Position numbers and translations under genes: made by a program
Shown: one piece after another, positions 31,660 through 46,700 of the stretch
Position numbering within the stretch: the first letter of the stretch is position 1
How the letters are laid out: every line of letters starts with the position of its first letter
The notes under the pieces: model-generated
What the model was told of the DNA's origin: nothing
Seen by the model: the letters and a program-made list of their open reading frames with translations, nothing else
The model's database searches: none
Source: Daphnia pulex
Taxonomy: Eukaryota; Arthropoda; Branchiopoda; Diplostraca; Daphniidae
Length of the DNA: 64,000 nucleotides
Assembly: GCF_021134715.1 (NCBI RefSeq)
Contig: NC_060018.1
Coordinates: 8,077,501-8,141,500 of the forward strand
Direction of reading: 5' to 3'

Positions 31660-34600
31660 ATAAGTAAACAACAAGGAATTATAAATAACGCAGGCAATTA
31701 AAGCCAAATTGTGGACTGTTATGAGTGTTATCAAATCTGACGTTTAGTTTTGGCAGCATTGAATTTGAATCATAAAAACTGCTGCCATCTAGGAGTCAAA
31801 ATTGGATAATGGGATAACTATTTAAATTTGATTTGACAAGTATTATGGGTAATAACTACAACCCCTTAGTAACCCTTGGGCTTCGTGAGTCATCATTTTC
31901 GTGAGATACTGCGAACCAAAGTATGAGTTCTGTCTTTTGTGTCCGGTCAAGTCTACTCGTTAATAAGCGTGATGACGAACATGCCTTCCATCACCAGAAC
32001 ACAATAACATGTCTGGTTAAATGAGAAAAAACAACGTAAAACGCCAAACAAAAATCAACATATAAAGTCCGGAAATTTGTTTGATAAACAAATGTATCCG
32101 GGCGTTCAACAAACGTCCATCTCGCTGAAAGAGCAAAAGATGATTTTGTCAACCTATTCGAATTTTAATCAACTTAATGGAAGATGATCATTTCGTTGAA
32201 TTCTCATCCATTTTTATTGTGAAACGGTTAGTCTCAATCAACTGTGATATCACGGATATGATAAACGTGACAGCCGTATGAAGACGAGCGGTCCCCCCCC
32301 CTCTCCTTTTGCTCTTTCTTACACCCCCTTTTACGTAATTAAAAAGAAAAGGATGTCCCCCTTTATTCTTCGAGAAAGTCGCTATGTTGCGGCCCAGTGT
32401 AATCTCGAGAGGGAGAGAGATGCTTTGTAATTCCCCCGATGGATATCGGAACGAAGAGCTTCAAAAGAACCATCAGGTATCTAAAGGGAGAGAAAGATAT
32501 GGCGGAGACAGGCGTCTCCAAAACATATACATTTAATGTCGATATTCCACGGGTTCTATTTTTTCGAAGAATCATACACAAAGAGAAAACGTTAGAAAGG
32601 GAAAAGAAAAAGAACCTTTAGCTTAACTTTTACGTACACATTTACTGTGATATTCGGGAAATAAGAATCAAACAGTTTAATAGAGGAAAATGATACCCAA
32701 ACCACACGTCTTTTGGGTTTAATTATTAGTTTAATACGTCGGTCATTTCTACCTCTATCCTGCTGGGTGGGCATCCAAATATTTATTTATTTTTTTCGTC
32801 TTCTTTTTCATATGAAATAGATTCTGAAAAGCCCATCGGGGGTCTCTTACATATATAGAGGGGTGCGGTGTGGATCTTTCCTCGATAAATAATCAGTTGA
32901 ACATTCAACAAGAGAGAGAAATATAGCAAGTCAAAAGATCCAGAGGGGGTAGAGGAGAGAGAGAGCTAATCATGGGCGCTGGGGAATATAAACAAACTCT
33001 GGAAGCGAACGATAAGAAAGAATCCCAATCTTATTAAATTTCCACATGTAGAGCGTCGTCGTCATATTAGAACGCGGTGACGCATATCCCTCGCAAAGTC
33101 GATGCTTATCCGGCGACAGTTTTTTTTTTATCCCCGTCCGCATTTGGAACCACAACGAGAGAGTGTCAGACTTCATATCGAAAAAAGGATTAAGGTAATC
33201 CCCAATATATGAATGGAGAAAATCAATTAATACCAAAACCCATACGCTGTGTGTCTGGTGCGTACACACTCACATTTCTATTCGGTTATCTTGTGTCTAT
33301 TTTTTCAGCGAACAAAATGGATTGGATTGTCTTTTTTTCTTTTTTGTTTAGTCCGAGAGTTTTTCTTATTCCGTCTGGCTCTTTATTCTCATTCCATAGT
33401 ACCTGGAATTGGCAAGGGAGACGGTGAGGTAAATGTTCAAGGTAAATGTTTCCCCCTTTTTTTTCCTTTTACTTCTTGTGCCGACACGGATTTTGACGGC
33501 GAGACTCTCTCTCTGCATCCATCCGCCTTTATGCGCTTCCGCAAAAGACCCGCCAAGTTCCAAAATCCGCCATTGTATTCCCCGCCTTGCTAACCGTTTC
33601 TCTCGTTTCGAAAGCGAAAAAAGAAAGAGAAACAAACACACATCTTTCATTTTTCACTTTTCTAATCAATAATAAGCTCTTTTTTTCGTTTCTTTTCTTT
33701 TCTATTTGTTGCGGACGCTTTAACCCTGCCCACCTGGGATGGATACCTGCATGGGGCTCATGTCACTAGTTCGGGTCGTATCATACTCACCTCTCGAGTG
33801 GAACATGTTAAGTATGTACACTGCACCGCACACTCTACATCTAAATCTTCCCATTCTTTTGGCCTGCCAATTCCATTCTCTTCCTATCTGATTGTCTAAG
33901 TGGATTGGATCAATTCGACACGACTGCGCGCTCCGCCATCAGACGGATTGCATTTGTGCTGCGTATATCTACTAGACTCTCTCTGTGTGCGTGTGTGTGT
34001 GTGAGTGAGTGTGGAACCTTTATTTTCTCTATTCTATTCTATTCTTCCATATGTGTGTGTAGAACCACATCAGAGCTGCTGCTGCTGCCGCCGCTGCGCG
34101 CGTTTTCTATTGGTAAGAGGAACACTGTGCCAGCCGCTCGCCATTGGTCGGCGCCTTGGAACGCACAGGTAAAAGAAAAAAGGAAGGGGAACGAAAAACC
34201 GAAAGAGAAAAAAAGAAAAAAAGAAGAAAAAAGAGCCGAGCAAAAGAGACGGACAAGTTCTCTTTCTTTCCCATTCAGTCGTTGCGTGCTATCCGAGACT
34301 TGAAGGTGCGCGTGTGAGTGTCGTGTACACGTGTGTGGTTAATTTGCTGTGTATTTGTTGTGTGTACTCTTAACACCGCCCGTTTGAGTTTTTATTTTTC
34401 CAGGTTATTTGATTTGGGTTTTTCTTTCCCGTCTTCTCCGTTGTTGTTGTTGAAGAAGGTCTGCTGTGCTGTTTGGTTAATAGAACTCGGTTCCGCGTGC
34501 CGTGCACTTTATTTTCTCCAGTTATACCATTGGAGTCGGCATATCAAAACTTTGGGGACAAGGGGGGAAAGGTAAAAAGAAAAAAAAAGCGGAGATTACC

Positions 34601-34736
34601 TGGCCAATTGCTTCCGGTGCCGGATTATATCGTGAGGGGCGGTGTGTGTTTGTGCTATTGCGTGTTTCGGCTTTTTTTCTCTCTCTCTCTCTCGTAATAA
34701 AGGACGGACAACACAAACAGCAGTTTGAAATCTAAG
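31660..34736. other. Intergenic region and probable Wnt4 promoter/5' UTR
   Basis: No coding exon is supported. The 3' half becomes pyrimidine-rich and contains CT and GT microsatellites, for example GTGTGTGTGTGTGAGTGAGT at about 33988 and a TCTCTC run at about 34678-34693, directly ahead of the Wnt4 start. The transcription start site cannot be placed from sequence alone. Confidence 0.4.
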
Positions 34737-37700
34737 ATGAAGCGAATGGAGTGGTTCAACTTGGTCGTCGTCGTCGTGGCTGTCTCAACTTTGGCTATTC
34801 AATCCGCTTCGGCTATACAGTGGCTGTAAGTTAATAGACTTTTGATATTTCTTATATTCAACTTGATCAAATGCTAGAGAACAACTACTTTGTAGTTTAT
34901 CTCCAATTTTTTTTTCCATTTGAGTGGGCTGTCGACATTGTTACCATTTCGCTTGTTATTTCTGTAAAAGTTTAAAAAGGCAAAAAGGAGAGATATCTAG
35001 TTAACGTGAAGTGTCTCGCGTTGAAAAGAAAAGAAATCATAACAAACGGTTTCCCATCCAGACGGCGACGATCATTAGTTACCGAATTAGATCGCGGCGC
35101 TATCAAGTTTTAAACAAAAGGCCCGTGCGCTGAAGCCACTGGGGAAATGTGAGAAGGGGGTGAAAGAGGCAACGAAATTTTCTCGGTCCTGTCAACACGG
35201 ACGGAAGGAACTTTGCTTTCAGTTTCTTGGCGCTTCCGTCCCGTAATGTATACATGATTGAAGAGGAATAAGTGGTACACACACAACAGACGGCGGCCGT
35301 CGCCTCGTCAGCAACGCTGAACTCACGCGCGCTAAAAATACGGGGGCGTTTCGCCAATCCAGAACAAGACTGGACATTATTGACGTTGGTAGCATACTGT
35401 AAGAAGTGCTGCTGTTAGTATATCTAACGAGATTCGTTATAGCGCCAAACGGTTCAGTAACACGATCCTGTAAATAAATCATCTCGTCTAGTTTGGGAGA
35501 GAGATTGGTCGCGTGTTTTCTCTCCCTAAATACTTGAATTTTTATTTTTATTTTTTCGCGCTACACAACCGAGCGACGCCCAAAGAGTGTGGCACACTTA
35601 CGTAAAACCGTTGTATAATAATGACGCCTTCGTCTAGACTACACATCAGCTCTCCTCTATCAACCCTTTGATTATTTGTAAATTATTTTCTTCCCCCCCC
35701 CCCTTTCGGTGAGGGAGGTTCCCATTTACGAAAGAAAAAGAAAATAACCGGAGAGAGAGAGAGAGAGAGAGAAAGAGAGGACATAGTTCTTTCTCTGTTA
35801 TTGTGATGAGAAGAGAAACGGGCGACTGAACAGTGAACTGCTAGCTGCTGCTGCCTCTCATCTTTTTTGGCTCCCCATTTCCCTCTCTCTCTCTGTGTAT
35901 AGCTCTCCGACTCTTATTTCCCTTTGGCCGCCTCCTGTCGTTATTCGTCGTGCGGTTAATCAGCGCTCTGCTGCTGTTCCTCTCGTCGTCAAATGACAGG
36001 TCGATGGAAATATACTTGGGGTCGATGCGCTTGACATTCACTGGAGATTGAAGAGGAACAAATGAAAAAAAAAAAGCCAAAAGAAAGAAAGAAAAAAATA
36101 GACAACAAACCAACAAAAGATGTGAAGCTCGGGAATTCTTTTCCGAGAAAAATAAAAGGATGCAGATAATAGTAGCAGCAAGCGGTCCGAAATATATTTC
36201 GGTTCAGATGATAGTTGGTTGTAATACATTTCTTTTCAACTTCAATCTTCGCTCGAGAGGAATGAAGGGGATTGAACACAGCACACACAAAAGAAGAAGA
36301 AGAAGAAGAGTTGAGAAATATCCATCAGAGGAGAACGGGATATGTGTGTGTGTGTGTAGACATGTCGTAGGTAATGTTCCCGGGGTGACGAGAGGCGGAA
36401 AACGGAGTTTTTAACAGCCACACACACAACAGTAAATGCTGAATCAAAAATATTAAAAAAATAAAAAAAAAAAGGTAGAAAAAAGTGAAATAAAGGAGAC
36501 TTGGCTTCTGCTTGTCAGCAATGCCGTCGGGCTGCTGTGTCGTGTTTTATTCATATCGCGCTTCACGGGCGGGAGAAGAAGAAGCTTCTTCTTCTGCTTT
36601 AGTAAGAGCTGCTGCTGCAACATGGTCTCGTCTGTGATGAGGTCCAACTGTATTTTCTCTTGTTTTTCTTGTGCTCTGTGGTCGTTGTATTTTCCATTCT
36701 CCCCCTCTCTTTCGCGGCGGAGAGCAAAAGAAAAAGCGGGACCCCTATCAATCAGCTGAAATCTCCGATGAATGTTTAAGGAAATATTCCGGGTGTTTTG
36801 TTTCTTTCCTTTTTTTTTTCATTTGAAATAAAAGAGCTATAGGGACGAAAAATAAAAGGAAAAGAAATTACAAAAACTGACCCAGCCGGGCAACCGATCC
36901 TTGCCGGACAGAACAATGCTGAAGGTGTGATATATTCAAATGGAATACCAAATAAATTTGAAAATAAAAAAGAAGAAGAAACAATTTATTTGAATAATAT
37001 TTCTCGTTAAATGGGCGAAGTAGAGTTCGAGAGAGAACAACACAAAAAAATAGAAAATTCATGCGCCCACATAGTATAAGATGCATCCTCCTCCTACAAA
37101 TAGTTTTTGGGAAAATCCGGCCAAGAGTTCCAATACAAAAAACACACACAACTAGACATGCAGACCTTTTTTTTTCTAACCTCCTCCCTTTCTCGGTATT
37201 GTACTTGTCACCTTCTTCTTCTTCTTTTTTTGTGTTTAAAAGTATTTGGAATACGTGAAGTTTCTTTTATTGATGGAATATCTTTTTTTTTTACTCGGTC
37301 GCACAGCGATGGCCGCCCAAAAATTTTGGGGGCGAAAAAACAGCAATAACTTCGACGTTTTCTTTTTGGGAACTTTGGGTATCTTGGAAGAAGCCTAACG
37401 GATCAAACCCATCCGCACACATAGCATTATATTCCCTTAAAGCAAAAAAATAAAATAAAATAAAATACCTTGGACATTTTCTTTTATGACTGGTGCAATC
37501 ACGATGATCCACAGAGCGGCAGAATTATCTACGTAGGGTTCAAATAGAATTAGGGGGAAGAAAAAAAGGGGAGGAAACTCGTCGAAGAGTGAACAGAAAT
37601 CCTTTTGCACAACCCTTGTAAAGTTATTGTGAACGCTTTTGTGATTCCGGATGGTCGGGTTGTGATGGAATTATGTATGGAAGCGCAAAAGAAAGAGAAC

Positions 37701-40700
37701 TCGATGCTTATACTATCTACTCCTGTCATGGGAAATGGGAAAAGAAAAAAAAAAATCAGTCGGGGGTTGATCTGCTATGACGAGATGGGTCTCGATGGAA
37801 TCCAGACCGGTCAAAAGAAGAAGAAGAAGAAGAACAAAAGCTAGGCCACACGGTTCAGTCAACATTCTAGATTCACTTCGAGTCCGCTTTCGGACTGTTG
37901 TTTTTTTTTCTCTCTGTTCTTTATTCAAAAATAAAAGAGAGAGAGATGGAGCATATTAAAAATCAAAAGATGTGGCCATAGACATACCAAACGTGTACGA
38001 GAGGAGATGAGATTGAGGCATTCACAAGGGTCTCGCCCGGCCTCTTCTCGTCGTCGGCTATCAGAAAGCCATCGATTAATTTTTGTGTTTTCCGTTCTTT
38101 TGTTGGACTTGTTCTTCTTCTTCGGTCATCTGTCATTGTTGATGCATTTTTTGGTACAAAATAGACGGGGGGAGGGGGGACAGGACTTTGAAGGAGTAAA
38201 AATAGATTGAAACGAGAAAATCAAACTGGACATTCCGTCCTGGACGACGGCATCGCTGTGTCTATATAAACCCACGTCTATATTTCATATCGAATGTTAT
38301 TTTATTTTACGGGGTTTTTAAACTCTATAGTATCTCTCTCTATGGGTAAAGAAAAAGGTAGCTCTTAAAAAAGAAAGAAAAAAAAGAATCCCAAAACAAA
38401 AGGGAAACTATAGGAAAGTATTTTTCTTTTCTTTTTCTCTCTCTCTCGCTCTCCTTTTTTCTCTCTCGGTTGTTGTTCTGTAAAGAGAAAAATTTGGTTT
38501 TTCTTCCACCGCGGCGGCACCGCTTTTGGGGGGGGGAATCGGGCGGTGCTCCTGGTGATGGCGGCGACGGTTGGTATAGGTGAAATTGACGGGGTAGCGG
38601 TGATGGCGGTGCGCTCCGGCGCGCGCGCAAAATAGGGGCTGCAATTGACAATTGAGATCTATTCCATCCATCCATCCATCCATATACGAATACACAAGCC
38701 ATCTAGCAGCTATTGCAATGACAAGAGAGAGAGAGAAGCCCCCGCGATAGTCTCATGAATACAATCCGAGGCAGACCAATAAAAAGGAACACCTTTTTGT
38801 CCAAGTTTTTCCGTCCCTTTTGGTTCTTCTCGAGTTCTATCCGCTCCATCTGATTAGAGTCTATGGCTGGCCATACACCGTCCAGATGAATTGCCCGTTG
38901 TCACCAAGTCAAGAGGCCCGTCGGCGCTCTCGAACGCATTTCGAATTGTTGATTGGCGCCCATCTCTAGCGACCGCGGCGGAAGGTTTTCGTGCGCTGCT
39001 GCTACTCCATCCGCCGTCTGTAAAAATGCAACGAGAGAGAAAAGGCAACTTGTTTTGACCATCGGCGTTTTGATTATCCCTTATACTTTTTCAAGCAGCG
39101 CGCGAGTTTAGGAGAAATTGCTAAATGTTCGGTGCTTTCCCCCCTGTCCGCGGAAAAAAAGAAAAAGGTTCTCATCATTCTGATTTTTTCGGTAGCGTAG
39201 TAATAGTAGATGCGATATCAAAACCGCTACCTCGTTCACGCTCGAAAAAGCCCTGAAGGACGATCACGATTTACGCCTTTGCCGTAGTGTGTCTGCTGCT
39301 GCTGCGCTATCGAATTTGGTTTTCTTCTCTAAACTGGCCAGAAAACTGAGAAGAAGAAGAAGAAGAAGAAGAAGGAAAAAGTCATGAAAGAAATGATGGA
39401 TAGTGTTTAGCTATTGAGAAGGCGTGTTCTGCGCTCGGCGATTGAATCCCCTTCTTCTTCTTTTTTCCGTATATTCTTGTGCGTGAAATCGTGGCCATCA
39501 TCATCGCTGACAAGTTGAGGAGAGAGTGAGAGATGCCAAATCATTCCCCGGCGCACGAGAGAGTGTCTGTAAATGGTAGCCCCTGCCAGTTACTTTTCCA
39601 TGGAATATAATACACACAAGTATGGGTGTAATAGCTTATAGCTACTTATAATGAATGGCGTTTTTCTTTTTCTTCTTTTTTCGGGTCGGTGGTTGGGCTG
39701 ACGCCAGAGTGCTTTATTTTCCAACGCGGAAACAATGAAGGCTGCAGACAGAATGCCGAGGAAAAGAACCCAAAAGGGAAATATTTTTGTCTTTGACTTG
39801 TTTGGGCGCTAATGGAAGGATCGATCCTGTGGGGAATCAACTCTTAAAAGACTTCCGCTGTAACTTTCAAGTGTGCCCGGCGTCTTCTTCCTTTTTGTCT
39901 TATTCTCTTTCTCTCTCTCGAGTATTGCGCGGGGCTCTGCTGTGCTCCGTGGCCTCCTGCTGCTCAGCGAGATAAGGTGCAATCCGTGTCCGTTCGATCC
40001 ATTTTCGGATCGAATGCGGATATTTATATATACCCCCACACTGGTTGACCTCGCCGCTGACTGACAACACACACCAATTATACCTGCACCACAAAATCTT
40101 TTTTCTTTTTCTGGTTTTTCTCATTTGGTGTTTTTTTTTTTTTTTTTTTTTCGCATCGAAATCCTTTGGAGAAGAAAAACAAAACAACTGCGAAAATACT
40201 TGTACTGTCAAGGGAATTGAAACAATAGAAAATGTATTCTCTGCTGAATAGAGAGAATGTTTTCCACTTGAAAAAATCCAAAAATAATGTAGTACTGAGC
40301 GCAGTGTGCTGTGTGGATAGGTGTGGCCGACAAAATGAAGGGAGTTCACTAACAGAGCTACTGTTTAATTATTTTTCCTTTTTTTTCTTGATCTTGTATT
40401 ATTGGGAAAGAGTTGGGAGGTACCCGAAAAAGAAGAAGAAAAATCAGATTCGATATGCCATTAACCAACACGCGCATTCCCCCCTATTTCAGAGTGCGAG
40501 TGTAAGAATGATTTTCTCGGCCACCAGAAAATGAAGAAATAGTCAAACAACATTTTTTAATATTTTTTAATGAGATCAAATGAGAAGAAATAAGAGCAGG
40601 TAAATATATAGACTTGATGATGATGAACTTCCTCTCTGTCTGGGGACTCTCTATCTATCTATGCACAGGGCTGATGTAGGAAATTCCACAGGGCGACGGG

Positions 40701-43700
40701 TTGTAAAACCTCATCAGCGGCACATTTTCTCTGTGTGTGTGTGTGTGTGTCCCTTGTTTTTTCGGGTGTGTCGGTTCGTCGTCCACCTTTTTTTCTCTCT
40801 CGTTTTGTTTGATCAGAGGTACCAGATTTCACAGCTGGCCGCTAGACCCCACTCGTAAGTTCATTTTCCGTCTTGCCTTGTTAAAAAAAAGAAAGAAAAA
40901 TTATATTTTTCTTTTTCGCCCGAGTCCATATATACCCCCTCCCTGTGGATCGTGTAAAACATGGCTTTTTGTTTGACTGCCCAGTTGTGAGCAAGTGTAT
41001 GTCTGTGTGTCGAACGTGGGTTTTTTAACGTCTTTCGCATCCGCCGGTCATTCACACACACGGCTCACTTTCTCACCTTTCGCCTCAATTGTTTAATGAT
41101 CCTCATATAGGAAAGGTGAGCGCATATTAGATGTATACTATACGAGTATACGACGCAGCGCTGGGCAGTAAAAAATAAAAACCCTCGACGACCAAAAGAA
41201 AAGAAACACACCGGACACATATAAACAGCACCCCGCATTTTTTTCTTTTTCTTTTTTCTTCGTATAGGCCTAGGAAATTATCAACGGGCCTCTTCTCTCT
41301 CACGTCGTCAAAGCCAACGAGAAAACATTCCCCCGAAAAAAATTGAGATCGAAATGACCACAGCGTCGTCGTAAAAAAAAATCTGAAATTCTTATATAGG
41401 AAAATGTTGCGCCATCAAAAGGGAGGGCAGCAGACAACACGTTATATGAGTAGAAAAACGTCCAGTGGTGAGAAATATATAGATTCGTTGGTGTAATATA
41501 CATTTCTCGAGTGCGTCGACTGTTATGAGCATTCGAAACTGTTTTGGGCGACGAAATATCACCGCAAAACTTGACAACTCGGACGGACGGACGTTATAGC
41601 TCGTGATTTATAGTCGAAAGGCGTACAGCACTACAGCATGTACACGTGGGGGTTCACTCGACAGGAGGAAATCACGGCAACAGACCCCCAAAGAAAAAAG
41701 AAAAGAAATTATTTTTATTTTTTGGCCATGTGCCAGTCGGCAGCTCAGGTAAAAAAGAAAAAAGAAAGAAAAAGAGTAATAACATAGAAGAGCGGCCCGG
41801 CACCGTCATACTAATCATAAGCGAGGGGGTCAAACCCATCATTTTCTCCGGCTCGCCGTTGGGTGTCCAGCAAAGCAAAATCTCTCACTTGATATATTTT
41901 TTTTTTTTTTTTAGTTTCGGGTTACAACTGGGAGCCAAAAAGAGAAAAGAAGAATAAGAATACAACCGGCAATAGTCGTATAGAACCTGTCGATTATTTA
42001 CAGTGCATATTTGCTTGTAGTATATAACGTACATAGCGGTGGCGGCGGCCTATGGGCTCCGGCAATCCGATTCGGTCCCTCTTCTGCTGGCGCATCTTCA
42101 GCTTATTGTTTCATTCTTGTCCGTTCTAAAGAAGAGAACACACAGATGGAAACGAAACAAAAAAATGAAAAAGAACAATCAAAGCGTGGCTAATGTGGCG
42201 CAAGAAGCGACAGCAGCAGAAGCTTTTGAATGAATTGCGCTGGTGTAATTTAACCCGAAAATGGATGCCGGACGGGTTTTCTTCTTCTTTTTTTGGTTTC
42301 CAGCTCATCTATAAAAGCCAAGCCGATCGCCTCGACTCTACACAACAAGACAAAAGCGAATGGCCGGGCGTCTTTTGTCTCGCTCACCTGTCGCAATATC
42401 CCCAAACCCGATAAGACCATAACTCTTCTTCAATTACAAACTATCGCTCAACTCTATTTCTGATTCCGATTCTTGTCGTCGTCGTCGTCGTCCCTTTTGA
42501 TTCTTCGATTTAAATCGCTCTTTTGCTTTGCTTTCTTTCAAAAGTTATTCTATCTCTTAACAACCAACTCTGTCGATAAATACCAAACTATCCAGTCAAT
42601 TAGCAGATATTTTGTTGTTTAGTTTTACTTTTGAACCTTTCAACGATGGCGGGAAGAGGGAGGGGGGCGCTAGGAGGAAAGAGAGAAGCTCTTTTGCTTA
42701 TGGGCCAGCGCAGCTCAAAGAGAAGAACGAGGACGTGCGGCGGACGGATGAAAAATCGCCTTCAGAGTCCAACTCATTTGCCCTTCGCGGCATTAAAAGC
42801 CTTTCCCTGTTGCTGCCATCGACGTTGTCCTCTGCGTCTCTCTCTCTTGTGTTACCAGCTCAAAGCCAAGAGAAGAGAGAGAGAGGTTCACTTTGTGAGT
42901 AGGAGAAGGGAAACAAAAAAAACAAAACAAGGGAGAGAGATAGATATTGCTGCTCTTTCGGGCTCGTCTAGCTCTTTCTTTCTCTCTCAAGTTCTCTGTG
43001 TGTGTGTGTATTAGTCGTCGCTGGTTCTCCTCTTATTTGGAAGAACCCCCCCCCCCCCCTCCTTTTCGGTCATTACCAACAGCCATAGTCCGTCAGGGCA
43101 ACTAAGAGAAATATATATAAAGGTATATAGCAGTTCACCTCACTTACACTTGTGTTTTTTCTTCTTCTTCTTCTTCTTCTAGAAAAAGAAGAAGGAAAAT
43201 AAACTCAAGTGTGTATTTCTTTAACGCCCAAAATTCTCTCTTACATTTTTCTTCTCTTTTGGTTTTGTTCCTGACACATCCGTTGATCGCTTGCGGGGTT
43301 GCAGGATTCTCTCCTTCGTTTTTTCTTCCCCCTTTTCATTGTCTTTTTTAACTTTTTTAACTTTTTTTTTGCTTTCACGACCACACGCTAAGTGACTGAC
43401 CACGGCCAGAGAGATAAACCCAAATCAGATACACGACACCCAAAAGCCCCGGCTAAATGAAATAAACACATAAAAAGTGGAAGAAAATACGTATACACTC
43501 CCTTTGACTTCAATCTAAATATTGTCAAATGGACGTCAAAATAATGATTGTCATCTTTTTTTGTTTCCCCCCACCGCTATTATAATGACACACACACGCA
43601 ACCGAGTACAAATGGCTTCTTATTATAATATTATACAATTTTGTTTGGGTTCCAACAGCATTTCAATATCGATCGTTTTTTATTCCCCCTACGGGGCGAA

Positions 43701-46700
43701 GGTCTCGTACACAAAGGCCTGAATTCCTAAAAGATTGGCAACCCGAGATAAGCAGGTTTTTATGCGGACTTAAATACCCGTCTCTCTTTCGCGTGTCATC
43801 TTGTCAGAAAGGTCTAACAAGTCAAAAAAGAAAGAAATGCCCCCAAAAATAACAAGACTCGCGTTGTGTGGCACGCCCGTGCGTTTGAATCTCCCGCTCC
43901 TTTTAGCTCAAAAAAAAAACGAGAGAAACACAATAAATACCATCAACTAGTTGAAACCGCTCCCAGATGTTGCCGCCGCCAACCTTTTTCCCATTCGATC
44001 CAAAGATTTTTTTATAGCAGTAAATAACCTCTAAATATCTGGCGCTCTGTTTTGACTTAAAAATAAAGAATTTTCGGTCATCAAGATCAAGGGCATCTTT
44101 GTTTGTTTTTTTCTTCTTCTTCTTTTTGGTATCCGTTCGGTCCACGTCAAAGAAGAAGAAGAAGAACATCACCCCAACTCTATAAAGAAGACAAAAAGGA
44201 AAAATAAAGGGAACTTTTTGGGTAGACCCCTCGTTTTCTTTTATCTGCTGCAGTGGAAAGAGGCCGTTGTAATGAACTCGGTCTCCGGGCATATGTGATG
44301 ATCTATAGCTCCCGCTCTATAGACGATAGAGGATAAATAATCACTACGGACGTGTACACACTCGAGAATAAGAAAAAAAGAGCTCAACTCAAGAGAGAGA
44401 AGGAGAGAGTTTGAGGGAGAATGGAAAGAAAAAAAATCAAAACGATCTTAATAGAAGATTTATGCACTGCGGTCTGTGAGAGAGAGAGAAGGGGGCAAAG
44501 AAAAAAAGGGCCTCCCCTTTGAAAAAAAGGCATCAGTGGCCCGCGACGCTCCGCCCGCGTACACACACAGAAGAAGACCGCCCGCCGCCTGTTGTGTATA
44601 GTGTCGCTCATCTTCCCGACCGAATTACTGTCTATCAGTCTTGTTATAATACACGAATACCCCCCTCCCCGCCAGAAATAAATATTAACTAAATAAAAAG
44701 AAAGAAGAGAAACCAAATGAATAAGCGCACCATCTGCGCGTCGTTGTCGTCGTCGGCGCGGTCATCAACTTTGTTGTTACCCGACTCACGTTTCGTTTTT
44801 GGGTTTCTTACGAGTAATTATATACGGGACGATCTGTCTTTTAGAGCGGGCGTCCTCCCATAAAAGGTCATAAAGAGGAAGCAGAAAACAAAACCCAAAT
44901 CGACGACGAGTCTTTAGATTCCCATTTGATGCGACTTGAATTCACGTTGGGAAAATGTGCGTGTGCAATACCCAACGGATGTTTTGATTCAATCGGTTTT
45001 TTTCTTTTTCTTTTTTGGGATAATATTCTATTAAATGACGTCGTTCATTTCATTTTGCAGGGCTTTGTCGCGGTCGAGCGCGGTAGCCTCGGCGGCGATC
45101 GGGACGCCATCCATCTGCGACCAGCTGGCCGAGACGCTGGATACGAAGCAAGTGCAGTTCTGCAAGAAGCACCCGGGTTTCATGATGAGCGTCCAGACGG
45201 GCGCCAGCCGGGCCATCGACGAATGCAAGTTCCAGTTTCGCACCAGACGCTGGAATTGCTCCACCTTGGACGAGACGGCCGGAGCGGCGACCAGCGGCCG
45301 ACAGCTGCCCACCATCGTCCCTCTGGCCGGCATGCCGCCGCCGCCTCAAGCCTCTCCTTCCACCAACAATAAAAGGAAAACCGCCAAAGGTATAGATACA
45401 AAACCACTCACTCTAGATACAGTCGCCGACCCAACTATACTACGACTCTTGGACATTTATTCACCGATCAACATGTGTGCTGGGCGCTATACGGCACAAC
45501 TGTTGGCCGGCACTATATATGTATATATCCTTGTGGCTTATATTCGGCACACTGCCTAGAATATTATAAAATGTACCGTAGTGGCATTTTTTAAGTTGTA
45601 TACGGCTGTATAAGTGTATAGGTTAGATTAGTTTTTTCTTTTTCTTTTGGGAGATTTGAGCGCCAAAGAAATTTGAGATTTAAAAAAGAGTGTGAATAAG
45701 GTCGAAGAATTTCGTCTTTTCATTATGAAATGAATAGCAATATTAAGGCAAATAGACAGCCGACATGCCACTTTGGTCCGTTTGTGTAATAAGGACAGCA
45801 GCGCTTTTTTTCCCGCCGCTGCTGTGGGACATTCAACTCAATTTCTTTTTTTCTCTCTCAAAAGGCCGTTTATTTGAAAAAATAAAAAAAAAGAACAACA
45901 GCAAAAGGTTAAAAACTCGCAGTAGTAGTTGGTTTCCTTTGACTTGAACTCGCTGCTGTGGGAAAAAGAAAACAAGTTTAAAAAAAAAAATAAAAGAATT
46001 TGATATTAAAAATGAATCATTGCGATGTAATCGTCAGCCAAGCAAACTATGTCTATTTGCCGCATTCTCCATTGTGTACGCAGTTGTACGCAAGTGTTGT
46101 TCAACTCTGTCACGAATAAATTGGGAATGGCGCCAATGAAAGAAAACCCGAAAGAAGAAATATGTTTTTAAAAAATAAATGATAATTTCTTTCAGATTTT
46201 TCATTCTGACAAATGATTTTGACGACGGTATTTTTTCTTATAACCATCTCCTTTTTGTCTGTGTTGTTTCAACATTTTGGGATATTTACAACAACGTCAA
46301 CAGTGAGCCGTGATCTCTACTCCAACGTGACGCGAAGCGACGGCCCGTACAAAGCCAAACCTCCCAAGCCCCGGAAAACTCCGTCGTCGCCCTTCGGACC
46401 TAACCCCGTTGTTCCCGGAGGTAACGAAATCTCGTTCTATCTATAACTAAGACATATTCTCTATATTTCTACTATTACCATAAATCTACTATACGACCGA
46501 ATATTTCTTGTAACAAAAAAAAAAAAAAAAAAAAAGTTCAACTTTCACCAGTCTAAACATGGCCGCTATGATTTTGAACATATATCTTGTTTGGAAATAT
46601 GCGTTGACAGATACTATATACGGGGAAAAAAAAATCCCTTTGGGTCCAATGTTACAAAATCAATAACGGCTGAAAAAGAGGTTAATAACCAAGTCATAAG

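Noticed and set aside
38340..38702. Minus-strand Pro/Arg-rich frame in Wnt4 intron 1
   Set aside because: It is driven by GGCGGT and TCTC simple repeats, with no domain and no supporting splice sites.
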